DNA of 64,000 nt from Halichoerus grypus. Lineage: Eukaryota; Chordata; Mammalia; Carnivora; Phocidae. The notes beneath the pieces were generated by a model. That model searched no databases, was not told the DNA's origin, and saw only the letters and a list, made by a program, of their open reading frames with translations. The stretch is taken from positions 54,698,936 through 54,762,935 of the forward strand of contig NC_135721.1 of NCBI RefSeq assembly GCF_964656455.1, in the 5' to 3' direction. Both the position numbers and the translations under genes were made by a program. Positions 10,526-22,114 of this stretch are shown here, piece after piece. Positions within the stretch are counted from its first letter, which is position 1. Every line of letters begins with the position of its first letter.

Positions 10526-12020
10526 CATATAAATATCGTTTTTCCTTCTGTCTGCACTGGCTGGCTTAAAGAATAGGGCTGAATGCTTAAATCATCATCC
10601 TTAAAAGGAACACAGAATATCTTCTGGTTCAGTTCATGATTTCCAGCAGGCAAGACACTCTCCTAAGTGTGATCACAGTGATACAAAGACTGTATCAGTC
10701 CTTCTTGCTCAGGAATATCAACATTTTGTCTTGACTTTGGATTTCTAGATGGACAACTTAATTTAGAAGAACATCAGTAAAAGCTCTACTGGAATATGCT
10801 GCACAAAATTTTGCTTTTCAGATGATACCAACCCAGCCACTGTGACACCCCATGCTTGAACCTGCTCACCTCCCACATCCTGGGTTCCAGGGCATGCCAT
10901 CTGACTCATGTTGATGGCAAAGAAGACTTACTAGAATGTTGAAACCACAACTGGTTGAATGTATAAAAGGTGTAGAATTGGGAAACCCTGAAGGGGGAAT
11001 GGGAAATTATTCACTGTCACAATAGCTGTGATGGACAAAGTGAGGAGCAAGCGGGGATTTCACAGTAAGCTTCAGTCGCTGCAGACATCTCACCTCTCAA
11101 TGGCCAGTGAGGCTCAGTTATTACTCCATTATACTGTACAATAGGAGGTCTATCCCAGGCTTCCATTGTCTACACACATTAACATGCATTTTCCATTATT
11201 TAAAGGTAGCTTTTAAGGAAGTATTTGTGGGTATGATGGATGCCTCTCCAAGGACCTCCTTCTGTATTCTTCCTGTAGGCAAACCCCCTGCTGATCACAT
11301 CTGCATTTGTCATGAGAAATCCTGCTTTCACCAGCCTCTCCAGCTCATTTCAATTCCTGATACAGACAATGCTTCTTAAAAGACCTTGTCTCCCAGGCCT
11401 CTGCTGGAGAATTTAGTTAAGTCTCCATCCCGTGCTTGGCTTCACTCCTGGTAGCCTGACTTAGCCATGTTGCTAAACCTGGCTACTCGAAGTGATATTT
11501 GACAAATGATTTCTCTCTAAGCATCTCCAGGGGAAGGCAGGGAAAAACCATCAGGTTTTCCATGAAAATCTGGAGTGTGAAGCCCTAACTTTAAACACAT
11601 CCCTTCTTCAAAGGGTTTGTCAGAATCATGGAAAGTTGCTGCCTCTGGAGGAGACCATAAAGACCTCCAGTCTACCACCTGAATCTTGAGCATGGCAAGG
11701 CTCACAGAAAGGCATTTTCCAGGTCCCAGGCCAGTCACGGTGGAGGCAGGAGGACCACCGAGTCAGCCAATCCTTCCCTGCCTCCTATTACTCCACAACC
11801 AGGGCCTCTCAGAGTGGAGAAAGGGCTGGTCTCTGCCTATGTCTTCCTTTCTCTCCTTCCTTCCTACCTACTGTCTTCCTTCCCCTTTTTAGGGGGACGA
11901 GGGGCTTGGAATATAATAAATATAAAAGAAATTAAAAAGTTTCATATATTGTATACATTTGTATTTCACAAAGTAAATTGTTCCCTTTGCAAAATAATTA
12001 GGGATTTTTTTTTTAAATGA
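10526..12020. other. Non-coding unique sequence
   Basis: No gene seen. Frames at 11107-11379 (+), 11517-11738 (-) and 11686-11892 (+) are mutually overlapping and lack domains. No confident repeat. Confidence 0.5.
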
Positions 12021-12029
12021 AGGTATAGC

Positions 12030-12080
12030 ACATTTCTTTCAGACCCTGGGGAGGGAACATTTCTTTCAGACCCTGGGGAG
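12030..12080 (+). repeat. Perfect 24-bp direct duplication
   Basis: A 24-bp unit beginning ACATTTCTTTCAGACC occurs at 12030-12053 and again at 12057-12080, separated by 3 bp. The copies are identical, which suggests a recent slippage or repair duplication compared with the diverged repeats around it. Confidence 0.9.
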
Positions 12081-12221
12081 TTTGAGTCCTTTGCGAATGT
12101 GAGGCCAGTGAAATGACCTTCCGCACTTGGTGCCCTGCCTCCCTCTCAGCCCTCCTGGGATGGGCTTTCACGGCAGCACAGAGCTTTCCGTTTTGAACAG
12201 AGGAAGTTGAGACATAATAGA

Positions 12222-12291
12222 AGGTGAAGACAAAGAGAGTAGAGAACAAGAGAGTGAAGGGGAAAGAAGGAAAAAGAAGGAAAAAGAAACA
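12222..12291 (+). repeat. Polypurine (GA-rich) tract
   Basis: About 70 bases are almost all purine, with GAAGGAAAAA repeated in tandem near the end. Low-complexity sequence; the plus-strand frame across it is Lys/Glu/Arg-rich for that reason only. Confidence 0.8.
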
Positions 12292-15200
12292 CCTACTTGC
12301 CTTGCTGCTTTTCTCATTCATTTTCAAATTATTCCCAGATCAAACACTGAGGGGGATCACAGAGAAAAAAAGAATCAGGATCAGAGAGGAACCCTGTGAA
12401 AATGTGTACCCCTCAAACATGTGCAAACTAGCATGAGGATGAGCACATGGTCTCTTCCAGCCTCAGATGCAGCCTGGAGCTGCTAAGTGGTGAGCTGAGG
12501 CTGTGCGGTCACAGAGTTCCTCAGAGATCCTCAGCTCTTTATTTACTCCCAAAGACAGCTTTCACTGCACACACACTTCCTTCTGAGCAGCCAATACAGG
12601 CTCCTTTAGATTGTTAGAAATAATTGTTGGAACACAAGTGAAATGAACTGGTAAATGCATTAAGTGGATCAGTATATGTTCCTTTTTAAGAAAAGTTATT
12701 TTAAAATGAAATGGGAGCTCTAGCTACACCTAAGAAATAACAGAAAAACTCAAGAGAGTAAGCAATGCCCTCTTTTTGAATAGAGTGACAGCCCTGGTTA
12801 TACTTCAACCCACATTCAGAGAGACAGCAAGCCAGTCAGATGGAGATGGGGAGCCAGGAGGGACCAGAGGAGACTTCATCCCTAGAAAAGGCTATGGGAT
12901 GCACAACAGCAGAGGCCAAGTGATTGAGCCTTGCTGCCACAGACACCCTGGGTCAAGGGAGAGGGTTTTTAAGATCTATAGGAAAGATGTGGAGTGAAGA
13001 AATGTGCACTGAGCAGGAGCTAAACAGATGAATGTGCACAAATAATTGAACATGGAGGGCAACCAACACATGGAGGGGAGGTGGAGAAGCGGGATAAAAT
13101 CTTGAAACTGCGGCAGTATTTGAAACCTTTGAGAAAAGCCACAATAACGAAAACAATGTGGGAAAAATCTGGGTGGGACATTCCATCTGGGAGGAAGTTC
13201 TTTTCTTCTGCAGAACATACTTAAGATAACCTGGCATCATATTTGGATCTATCTAAGTCCAGTGTTCAACACAAAATTCTGTAGTTTCCAATGGGGAATT
13301 TTTCCTTCAATATGATTGACCATCTTACTTATATTGCCTAGAAAATAAAAGCATTTTCTGCTGAAGCTAGGAAAGAGAGCTTTTTTTTTCCTTCCAAAGA
13401 ACAGGAGTTGATATCTAGTGTCCCTTCTGACTCTAAATTCAATGATCTTTGAAATTCTAGTGCTTGTCCTGATCCACCATTATAGGCAGCGGCTGGGACA
13501 GGAGGAGTTTGTTAACATCATAAATATTAAAATGGCATTGGTCTTTTGCATACCAATAGCATAAACAGTACAACCTAAGAATTAGGCAAAGCACATTTTG
13601 CAAGTCTACACAGATGTGCAGGAGTATGTAAACTACTTTCTCTATTTCTGGAAGCTAAAGAAATCTCATTTGTAAAACAGTTTTTCTTTCCTGCCCTTTT
13701 CTTAGCACACCCTTCCCTAACTTCAGCTACTGTTCCTCTTACTGCAAATGCAGTATTTCTGTTAATTGTTTCTTTCCTGCTACAAAATATCAAATTTATC
13801 CCCATCTCCTTCTCTCATGACACTTGATGAAATAAAAGTTACATTTTTTTTAAATGAAGGTCCAGTTATTTAAAAAAAAAAATTATTTCCCTTTTACAAC
13901 GATTGTCAAATAATTCCCTGTGTTGGCTAAATTTTTGGAAATCCTATAATTGGAATCCTAAGTGTTTTGGGAAGATCCCAGGAAAGGTGTTGGGACTTTA
14001 TATCTGGATAAGATATGCACAGTACAACAGAATACCTGCTATACTTTGGGTTCCATCAAAACACTGAATTTTAGTGGATATTGAGTACTCGGTCTGATTT
14101 TTTAGGTTGTAAATTATTAAGAGCATCTGCCTTCTTTCATTTCCTCTTGGCTGACCCTTCCCTGGCCACTTATACCTCAGGTTCAACAAACATTTTTTAG
14201 CAACTACCATATATTACAGGTGCTTGCTAGGAACTGCCTCTTTTGTCTTTTCCAAAAGTCTTTGGACTCTAAAAGTCAGGCTCTTTCCACTGTATCACAG
14301 CAACCCCTGTCCCATGTGGTCAGGAGAAAGGAAAAAAGAGAATAGCCTTCACATGAATTTATGTGCAGTTCTGGTAAAAGACTTCAAGAAGCAGAAGGCT
14401 AAACTAAAACTTATGGCTAAATCAAAGCTTCTGGATTAACTGTGCTTATGTTCACCCATAATGGGGAAATAGAAAGGAGGTTGTAGTGGTTCACTTAACA
14501 GACGGGAGATTCTCTGCAGAGATAATTCTCTATAGCCAGTCATTTTTAAAAGGTGTTTGAAAGCAGACAGGCTTCTGAGAAAGATATAAACAGCTAAGTT
14601 GTCTAAAATTCATGATAATACATCGATGAAACCAATCCTAATATATGGAAAAGGGACTTAAAGGCATTTTTGAAAAAATCTTAAGAATAGTTCACAAATA
14701 AGCTATAGTTTATTAGTTTCCATAGTTTAAGAATACATATGAAAACCTCAGGACTAGATGATTTCTAAGGCCCTTAGAAGCTCAGACCATCCACAATCCC
14801 ATAAGATCAAGGCTAATATTTGGCTAATACATACTGGTTGTTAAAATACTGAAACACATCCATATCAGTTATTGAATGGCAGCTGCTTTGAGCTCACTGA
14901 TGCTTCCCCGCCAACCTGACCTGGCAGGGCTGTAGACTTTCTGCTCTCCTCCTATAGCCAGCATCCACACCATGATGGCTGTTAAATATTTTTAATATCA
15001 TCCCTGTATAAGATATGAGTCACACATCTATCCTAACTCAGAATTCTTGGGCACTTAAATAGTCTTTTGATGGTCAACATATTGCATCTGCAAAAAATAT
15101 TTAGTGCTTTCAGTGAGAGAACAATTTATTCATTCATAGTAAAACAAACAAACTTGTAAGTTTCAAAGAGACTTCCATAAGTGAGTTGATTGCTTGCCTA

Positions 15201-15312
15201 CAACAGAAAGACCCTTTCCAGTGTTTTGAGCATTGGCAAAAATTTGGATATTTGCTTGTAACCATAGCTGCAGAGCTCTTAAAAACTATCTAATGGCATT
15301 GAACTATGAATT
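12292..15312. other. Non-coding unique sequence
   Basis: No gene seen over about 3 kb. Frames of 60-95 codons occur on both strands and overlap (for example 12953-13240 and 12976-13218, both minus, in different frames). No confident repeat until the L1 at 15.3 kb. Confidence 0.5.
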
Positions 15313-16743
15313 AAAGAAGAGATCATTCAAGAATTCCCAATGGGGAAAAAGACTGTCTCTTCAACAAAAGGTGCTAGGAAAACTGGACAGCAACATGCAA
15401 AAAAGAATGAAACTGGACCACTTTCTTACACCACACACAAAAATAAATTCAAAATGGATGAGAGACCTAAAAGTAAGACCTGAAACCATAAAAATCCTAG
15501 AAGGGAACATAGGCAGTAATCTCTTAGACATTGGCCTTAGCAACATACTTATGGATATGTCTTCTCAGGCAAGGGATACAAAAGCAAAAATAAACTATTG
15601 GGACTATATCAAAATAAGAAGCTTCTGCACAGCAAAGGAAACCATCAACAAACAAAAAGGCAACCTACTGAGTAAGAGAAGATATTTGCAAAGATATATC
15701 TGATAAGGAGTTAATATCAAGAAGAACTTTTACAGCTCAACACCAAAAAAAACCCCAAACAAATAAGTTAAAATAATGGGCAGAAGTCCTGAATAGTCAT
15801 TTTCCCAAAGATGACATACAGATGGCCAACAGACACATGAAAAGATCCTCAACATCACTAATTATCAGGGAAATGCAAATCAAAACCACAATGAAATATC
15901 ACCTCATACCAGTAAGAATGCCTAAAATCAAAAAGGCAAGAAATAACAAGTGTTGATGAGGATGTAGAGAAAAGAAAACCCTCATGCACTGTTGGTGGGA
16001 ATGTAAATTGGTGCAGCCACTGCAGAAAACAATATGGAGGTTCCTCAAGGAATTAAAAATAAAAGTACCATATGATCCTGTAATTCCACTACTGGGTATT
16101 TATCCAAAGAAAACAAAAACACTAATTCAAAAAGATATATGCACCCCTATAATTACTGCAGCATTATTTACAATAGCCAAGACATGGAAGCAACCTAAGT
16201 GTCCATCCATTGATGAATGGATAAAGAAGAGGTGGTATATATAGACAATGGAATACTACTAAGCCATAAAAAGAATGAGATCTTGCCATTTGTGACAACA
16301 TGAATATACTTAGATGGTATAATGCTAAGTTAAATAAGTCAGAGAAAGACAAATATCATATGATTTCACTTACATGTGGAACCTAAAAAATGAATAAGCA
16401 AACAAAAAACAGACATAAATAGAGAGAACTTACGTTGCAAGAGGGGAGGTAGATGGGGGTCTGGGTGAAATAAAGGAGATTAACAGGTACAAATTTCCAG
16501 TTACAAAATAAATAAGTCATAGAGATGAAAACTACAGCATAGGGGATATAGTCAATGAGACTGTAATAATGTTATATGGTGACAGATGGGGACTACACTT
16601 ATTGTGGTGAGCACTGAGTAATGTATAGAATGGTCAAATCAATATACAACTTATAATGTTGTATGCCAATTATATTTCAATAGTAAAAAAGTAATATTCC
16701 TTATGAAAAAAAAATTAGTCTGCCGAAAAAGAAGAGATCATTC
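15313..16743 (+). mobile_element. 5'-truncated L1 (about 1.4 kb) with 16-bp TSD
   Basis: The insert at 15329-16727 is bounded by the exact direct repeat AAAGAAGAGATCATTC at 15313-15328 and 16728-16743. It covers the C-terminal part of ORF2 and the whole 3' UTR, ending ATATTTCAATAGTAAAAAAG plus an A-rich tail. The 3' UTR (from about 16390) has the AAATAAATAAGTCATAGAGA and GGTGACAGATGGGGACTACA phrases of older mammalian (L1MA/L1M-like) subfamilies, not the young carnivore L1 3' end seen at 1.5 and 52.7 kb. Truncation in ORF2 is the ordinary outcome of incomplete target-primed reverse transcription. Confidence 0.92.
15329..16390 (+). pseudogene. L1 ORF2 C-terminal remnant
   Basis: Two open blocks carry L1 ORF2p C-terminal signatures. 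The first, to 15703, includes KINSKWMRDLKVRPETIKIL and FCTAKETINKQKGN. The second, 15984-16240, includes HCWWECKLVQPLQKTIWRFL and AALFTIAKTWKQPKCPS. Between and after them the frame is broken: a frameshift near 15690 leads to an early stop, and 15750-15980 reads only in pieces. The endonuclease and reverse transcriptase domains are absent because the insert is truncated upstream. It encodes no working protein. Confidence 0.9.
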
Positions 16744-17065
16744 CACTGTATCCCTTCTCTAAGGCTTCCCTGGGGTGCCAAAACAGAGGTTAAATCATAG
16801 TTTTTGGTTTTTTTGATGATTCAAGGAGTTATGGGTGTGAGTTGTACAGGTACACATGTTTTCTACATGTACAACATATTTACACATATATGCACACACA
16901 GAGTTTGAGTATTTTCCCTTTGTAATACACAGGATGGCACTTCCATGGTGACCCTGCTATAGTAGGCTGGCTATTGTCACTATGAAAATGGCCCTGGTTT
17001 CCAGGCTAAAAGAGATCATAAGGAGGTATCTTAGCAGAAGATAAAGAAAAGGGGTACTACTGAAC
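16744..17065. other. Non-coding sequence, unassigned
   Basis: No gene seen. Only short alternating stretches such as ACACATATATGCACACACA near 16870 are of note. Confidence 0.5.
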
Positions 17066-17069
17066 CAGT

Positions 17070-17485
17070 CAACAAATATTTACTTTCAGAGTGTCTATAT
17101 GTGCCAAGCACTTTCCCAGAACAGGACTCCTTGTCTTTAAATAGTTTACATTCTAGAAAATAAAACATAAATCAATAAACAAACATTTTAGGTTCTGGAA
17201 AGTTCTATGTAGAAGACATATTAAGCTAAGGTGAGAGAAAGCAACAGAGTAATTAAGGAAGAATCTGAAGATGGGACATTTAAGCTGAGACCTGAATGGT
17301 GATAAAGTGCAACCATGTGAATTGAAGGAAAGAACCTTTTAAGGAAAACAAATAACAGGTGAAAAGGCTCTGAGACATCTGTGAGCTTTATGTGTTTGAG
17401 TTACAGAAAGAAGTCCAATGTGGCCAGAGCCCAGGGAAAAAGGGAAGACTCAAGGGAGATGAGGTCACAGAGTTAGGTAGGGAAT
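17070..17485 (-). repeat. L2, 3' part (right end interrupted)
   Basis: AACAAATATTTACTTTCAGA then TATGTGCCAAGCAC is the reverse complement of the L2 terminus. Further in, TGGGACATTTAAGCTGAGAC, GAAAAGGCTCTGAGACATCT and AATGTGGCCAGAGCCCAGGG follow the L2 minus-strand order. The match stops around GATGAGGTCACAGAGTTAGG and resumes at about 19055. Confidence 0.65.
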
Positions 17486-17489
17486 TTTG

Positions 17490-18425
17490 CTTCCAGCAGT
17501 GTGGCAGATCAGCTACTCTGAAAATCCTCCTGCTGCAGAACCCCTAGTGCTGAATCAATTACAACATATTTTTTAATGCATAGCTGAAATTGCATGAAAG
17601 TAAGGTAGATCCACATGGGTGAAAAGCTGCCTAGTGAACTGCAACCAGAGTGGTGAGCTAATGGGGAAGCTGGGTCTGCCCTGGGGCAAATGTTATTAGG
17701 AGTCTAGAGCTTTGGGAATTAATGATCACATGGGGTAACAGACTACATTGGGCACACACAGATGGGGGAGAAGATGATGAGGCCTCCACTCCTCAGTGAA
17801 AAAATAGGCTTGAGGGGGGAAAAAGGTTAGAAAAAGCAGCCATAGTGAAAACTTTTATCTCTAAATTGCAATTCCATTTGGAGAATAGTCTGGGGTTCAA
17901 ATTTATTCTATCTTGGATAGTAAGGAAAACTCAAGCTGAGAAATTAAATTAAAATGGCGCTATATCTGTCCCCTTAGATTCCTGTAAAAGGAAATACAAA
18001 TTTTCTTAAAGGAATGTACCTTCTATTTAGGTCCCTCAGGATCATACTTCAGTGAAATAGGAGCTCTTGATTAAAAATTACTAAATTCCTACGGAACCAA
18101 GCTACAGTAAGAGCCACCAGAAACAACAAACAAACATTTAGACTTCTAAGAATTTCAGATGATGAAATTCCTAATACAGAATATAAAATAACTATGCATA
18201 AAATATTTAAACAAGTTAAAAGTGAAACAGAAAAAAATGAACAAAGAACAAGCATTTCAAATGATTCATTTGAAAAAACAAAAAAAAAGAAAGGTTAACA
18301 TTAGATGCTCAAAGGATGATTTTCCATTAACAAATGGTCTGAATTATTCAAAAAGGTCAATATCACAAAAAACAATAAAAGGAGAGGGGATTCTTTTAGA
18401 TTAAAAGAGTCTAAAAAGAATAACC
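17490..18425 (+). mobile_element. L1/HAL1-like remnant (5' and ORF1-like part)
   Basis: From TTTTGCTTCCAGCAGTGTGG onward the sequence has the feel of an L1/HAL1 5' UTR, followed by an A-rich ORF1-like zone (CCACCAGAAACAACAAACAA, AACAAGTTAAAAGTGAAACA). All frames are broken. It lies exactly where the minus-strand L2 is interrupted. Assignment to HAL1 versus another old L1 is uncertain. Confidence 0.4.
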
Positions 18426-18649
18426 AAATGCAATTTGTGAAGCTTGACTGGACCTGTTTTTTAAAAAATACTATAAAAGAAATTTTATTGGTTAATTGCA
18501 GAATATGAATATGAACTATGAATCAAATTCAAATATTTAACTATTATTAATGTTCTTATTATAAAGATGTAACCAGTAGGATGTTGTAACCAACTCCTTA
18601 TATGTCTACTTGTAGTTCCAGAAGGAGAGACTAGAAAGGAAGGGGGTGA

Positions 18650-18806
18650 ATTATTTTCTGCAACAGCTTTATTGAAATTTAACTCATACACCATACAATT
18701 CATTCATTTAAAGTGTATAATCAATGTTTTTTTCATATATCCATAAAATATATGCAATCATCATAGCCAATTTTAGAACATTTTCATCACTTCAAAAAGA
18801 AACCCT
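18650..18806. mobile_element. Old L1 fragment
   Basis: ACAGCTTTATTGAAATTTAA, CCATACAATTCATTCATTTA, TTTTAGAACATTTTCATCAC and AAAAAGAAACCCTG follow a common phrase of old mammalian L1 sequence in the right order. Orientation is not assigned. The fragment ends where the SINEC palindrome begins. Confidence 0.6.
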
Positions 18807-18890
18807 GGGGGTACCTGGGTGGCTCAGTTAAGCATCTGCCTTCGGCTCAGGTCACTGACTGAGACACCCATGCACCCCTAAATAAATTAG
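18807..18890. mobile_element. Fold-back SINEC (head-to-head palindrome)
   Basis: The left arm, GGGGGTACCTGGGTGGCTCAG (18807 on), is a SINEC head on the plus strand. The right arm at 18857-18878 is a SINEC head on the minus strand (CTGAGACACCCATGCACCCC, near the usual CTGAGCCACCCAGGCGCCCC). Between them is only a short A-box to B-box piece (GCATCTGCCTTCGGCTCAG). Arms match at roughly 18 of 21 positions by eye. A short AAATAAATTAG tail follows. No clear target duplication is seen. Confidence 0.75.
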
Positions 18891-19054
18891 TTTTAACAAT
18901 GTTCAGCAGATTCATTAAAAAAAAAACAAATCTAGTCATACGCTATTTTCAAGACCTTCACTTAAAATATAATGGTACGAAAAATCGCAAGTAGAACATA
19001 AAAAGTCTAGACAAATACCAAATACAAAGACAAAACAAAAACTGAGAGGTAAGC

Positions 19055-19970
19055 CAAAACCAGGTTATGAAAAGTATTATAAACCATGGCAAAGAATGTG
19101 GATTATACAGAGTTTGAGGCTATTGGAAGGCATGGAAGGGTTTTAAAGAAAAGAATGATGTCGTCTGATTTATGTTTTAGAAGATAACCCAGCTGCCCTG
19201 TGAAAGGAGGAGAGGGAAGCAGGGGGCAAAGCAGAGGCAGGGAGACCACTTAGGGGGCCACTGCTATTGTTTAGGCTGAGGGTGCCTTGGACAAGGATCG
19301 TGGAAGTGGAGATGACAGACGTGTTCTGATTCAGAAGATGTCTTGACAGGGAGCTGGTGGGATTACTGTGGATGATGTGACAGCAGAAAGGAATTAATCT
19401 CAAGATTCTAAGCCTGAGCAACAGGGAGTGTGGTAATCCAATAAGTAAAGATGGAAAAAACAAGGGGTAGGGATGGTGGAGTAGCTTTAGAACTGACCAT
19501 TTCTTGGCCATTAATTTTGAGAGGTCTCATGAATATACAAACGGAGGTACTGCATATGGGAGTCTGAAGCTCAGGAATTTCAGTTTGAAATTGTTTGGAT
19601 TTATACTCCAGGGACTTGATGGGATCACCAAAGAGGTCAGTGAAAAGAGAAAAGGGCTAAAGACAAAGCTCCCAGGCATTTTAACACTTAGAGGTTTGGA
19701 ATGAAGAGAATAGAACAGGGAGGCAGACGGAAACCCTTATGAGATTAGGGTAATCCAGAGAAAGGATTTCAAGAAAGAAAGTGTGGCCCATCATGTCAAA
19801 AAACTGTTGAAAGTAAAATGAGGACAACTGATTATTAATAAGTCATTATTGACTCCAATGACAGCCATTTCAGAGTTGTGGTGGAATGCTTGGGTAATCT
19901 GAAGAAAGAATGAGAGGTAGGAAACTAATTTTAGGAAGTATTTTTGGGAAATCTTGATGGGAAAAGAGTT
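19055..19970 (-). repeat. L2, internal/3' part (continuation)
   Basis: CCATGGCAAAGAATGTGGAT, GGCATGGAAGGGTTTTAAAG, AATGATGTCGTCTGATTTAT, AGGCAGGGAGACCACTTAGG, GGTGCCTTGGACAAGGATCG, CTGAAGCTCAGGAATTTCAG and GACTTGATGGGATCACCAAA follow the L2 minus-strand order and pick up where 17070-17485 left off. Split L2 fragments in the same order and orientation imply one old copy with a later insertion. Confidence 0.6.
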
Positions 19971-19974
19971 TTAG

Positions 19975-20560
19975 CATTGTTTTTTAAAGAGATGATATCA
20001 AGGTTTTTAATATGCTAATAGGGATAATCTAAATTGGAAGAAATTGGTGATTGGAAAGAAAACAGTAATAATTGCAAAACTGAAGTCTGAAAAAGTAGAT
20101 AATTAGCAGAGCACAAGAGGAAATGTTGGCCTTACATAGGGTCAGGCTCTTGAGGTGGGAAGTCACCAGCCTTTATGCGAACTGTCCAACATGGCTGCTG
20201 GTGAACCCGGCTGTAGCCAGGGGCATTTGGGACAGTTCATTCACAGAATCTACATACATGTCTCTGCTGAGGCTGGAGACACACACACCCCCATCGATGA
20301 CTCAGTTGTGAAGGTCTCTCTAGGCACCAATTCCCTCTGATCCAGCCCAGCCCTAAGTCATATTCAAGGTGGAGTTGCTGACCATGGGTCTCAACTAGAC
20401 CAACCTGCCAAGCCAATTATTTTCCCCTTCTTTAGGGAAATCTCCTCAATACTTCCTCCTCCTGGAGCTGCTTGTATTCCTCCCAGGGCCTAACCTACCC
20501 AGCAAACAAGTTCATTCCAACCCCTCCCCCTCTAGAGCTATCCCCTCTTCCAAGGGTTGG
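19975..20560. other. Non-coding unique sequence
   Basis: No gene seen. Two overlapping plus-strand frames of about 60 codons (20123-20340) have no domain. Confidence 0.5.
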
Positions 20561-20561
20561 G

Positions 20562-20563
<2 letters not shown>

Positions 20564-20599
<36 letters not shown>
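20564..20599 (+). repeat. (GT)18 microsatellite
   Basis: An uninterrupted GT dinucleotide run of 36 bp. Likely length-polymorphic. Confidence 0.95.
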
Positions 20600-20603
<4 letters not shown>

Positions 20604-21465
20604 ACATAATGGAACCAGTTTTCTTCCTTCTAGTATATGCAAGAGTCTAATGACTGGTAGGGCTCCTGGATCACAGGCTCATACTGACCACCAAATCAGG
20701 GGCCAGGAGACATATAATGTCAGCCATCCCTATTCTGTAAGGACTGAAGATCTGACCCACCCAAAGACACGAGTTGTGACTGTCAAGTCAGGGCCTCCAG
20801 TTTTGAATGTTACCTCACTAGAGCAACAGCCTATGATGCCCTTTTCTCGATTATTGTCTGGAGGATCAGGCCAGACAATCAAAGAGGGTGTTGCAGGGCC
20901 AGAACGGAGGGGCTCCTGGAGGCTCAGTTTGTCCATCGACAGCAGCAGAAACCTTGTCTTCAGCTGACTCACAAAGCACCCCTCTTGCAGCAAGGGCCCT
21001 TTCTTATTTAGTATCACAGTCTAAGTTAAATCCAAGCTTTCTTCACATGAGGGTGAAAAAAATTTGGGAAACCATCCTTGGCCATATGCAGCCATGTTTA
21101 GTACCACAACATGCAGCTTTTTATAACCTGTGCTCATGACTTTGACCTCTGCCTCTTCAGGGTGGGCATGATTTTGAGGCATACTGAATAAAACCAGGAT
21201 TTCATCTATATTCTCAACTCACACTTTTGATATATCACTGGATATAAAACAACATCTCTGGAACAAAGTCGGGCGGCTTCCATTGACAGATGATCACTAC
21301 CTGGCTGAGAGTCTTGCTCAACTGACAACCAGCTTCTATGAGCTTTGAAAGTCTATGATCTCTTCTGAAAGATAAGGGCAATTTCTCCCGCCTTACATGG
21401 CCTGACATGCACACAGTAACGTATTGCTTCAGTGTTCTGTAACTGCATGATCATTGCGAAGATAT
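20600..21465. other. Non-coding unique sequence
   Basis: No gene seen. Frames of 83-105 codons cover this part on both strands (20650-20967 +, 20730-21017 -, 20888-21139 +), the usual pattern of chance frames in a stop-poor stretch. No domain recognised. Confidence 0.5.
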
Positions 21466-21469
21466 TTTA

Positions 21470-21615
21470 AATGCAGTGATTCTCAGAGTTTGCTGCATGT
21501 GAGAATCATCTGGCGAGAACAATTGCCTTAGAACCTCTGGGTCCCAGGCATCAATATTTTTCAGTTTTCCAGACTAATTCAATGTGGAACCAAGTGCGTT
21601 CTGAAAGTACTGTGA
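21470..21615 (+). mobile_element. MER5-like hAT element, diverged
   Basis: GCAGTGATTCTCAGAGTTTG then GAGAATCATCTGG resembles the left end of the MER5/MER20 group of non-autonomous hAT-Charlie elements, and CCCAGGCATCAATATTTTTC resembles the interior. The right terminus is eroded. Confidence 0.5.
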
Positions 21616-21944
21616 ACAAACGTTAAGTTAAAATTTGACCCCCATGTGGTGCTACCAATGCAGATAACTGAGGTAACAAACACATTCTACCAACCACAAA
21701 TTTCACATATATTCAGATAACCCATATGTCACAACTTTCTTGTCTGCTCAAGTAGCTGTAAAAATTTCTTAATATGATTGCCACACACCAATTTCAGAAA
21801 AGTTAAAACGTGAGGAAACATGTGGCTTAGAATTTGGAAACACAGTAATGTTATTGGTAACCAGAGAGGAAGTGTTCCTGGAAGCTTGTCAGTCATAAGA
21901 TCCTTATTTTGACTTAAAACCTGGATTTTCACTTCAAAGGTCTC

Positions 21945-22112
21945 ATCTACTCAGTGTGGTCTGAGGACAAGTAGCATCAGCATCACTTGTGAGCTTGTTA
22001 GAAATGCAGACTCCTGCCCCACCCCAGGCTGCTGACTCTGAATCTGTAGTTTAATAACACCCCCAGGTGATTCACATGTTCATTTACGTTTGAGAGGCCC
22101 TGGTTTAGAGCA
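21945..22112 (+). mobile_element. MER5-type hAT element
   Basis: AGCATCAGCATCACTTGTGA, GAGCTTGTTAGAAATGCAGA, CCCCACCCCAGGCTGCTGAC and CCAGGTGATTCACATGTTCA, ending TTTGAGAGGCCCTGG, follow the MER5A/B arrangement. It is non-autonomous with no coding capacity. Confidence 0.7.
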
Positions 22113-22114
22113 TT

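Noticed and set aside
15233..15328. N-terminal 32 codons of the 15233-15703 frame as part of an ORF2 gene
   Set aside because: The L1 begins at 15329 after the target duplication, so the upstream codons are host flanking DNA read in frame by chance.
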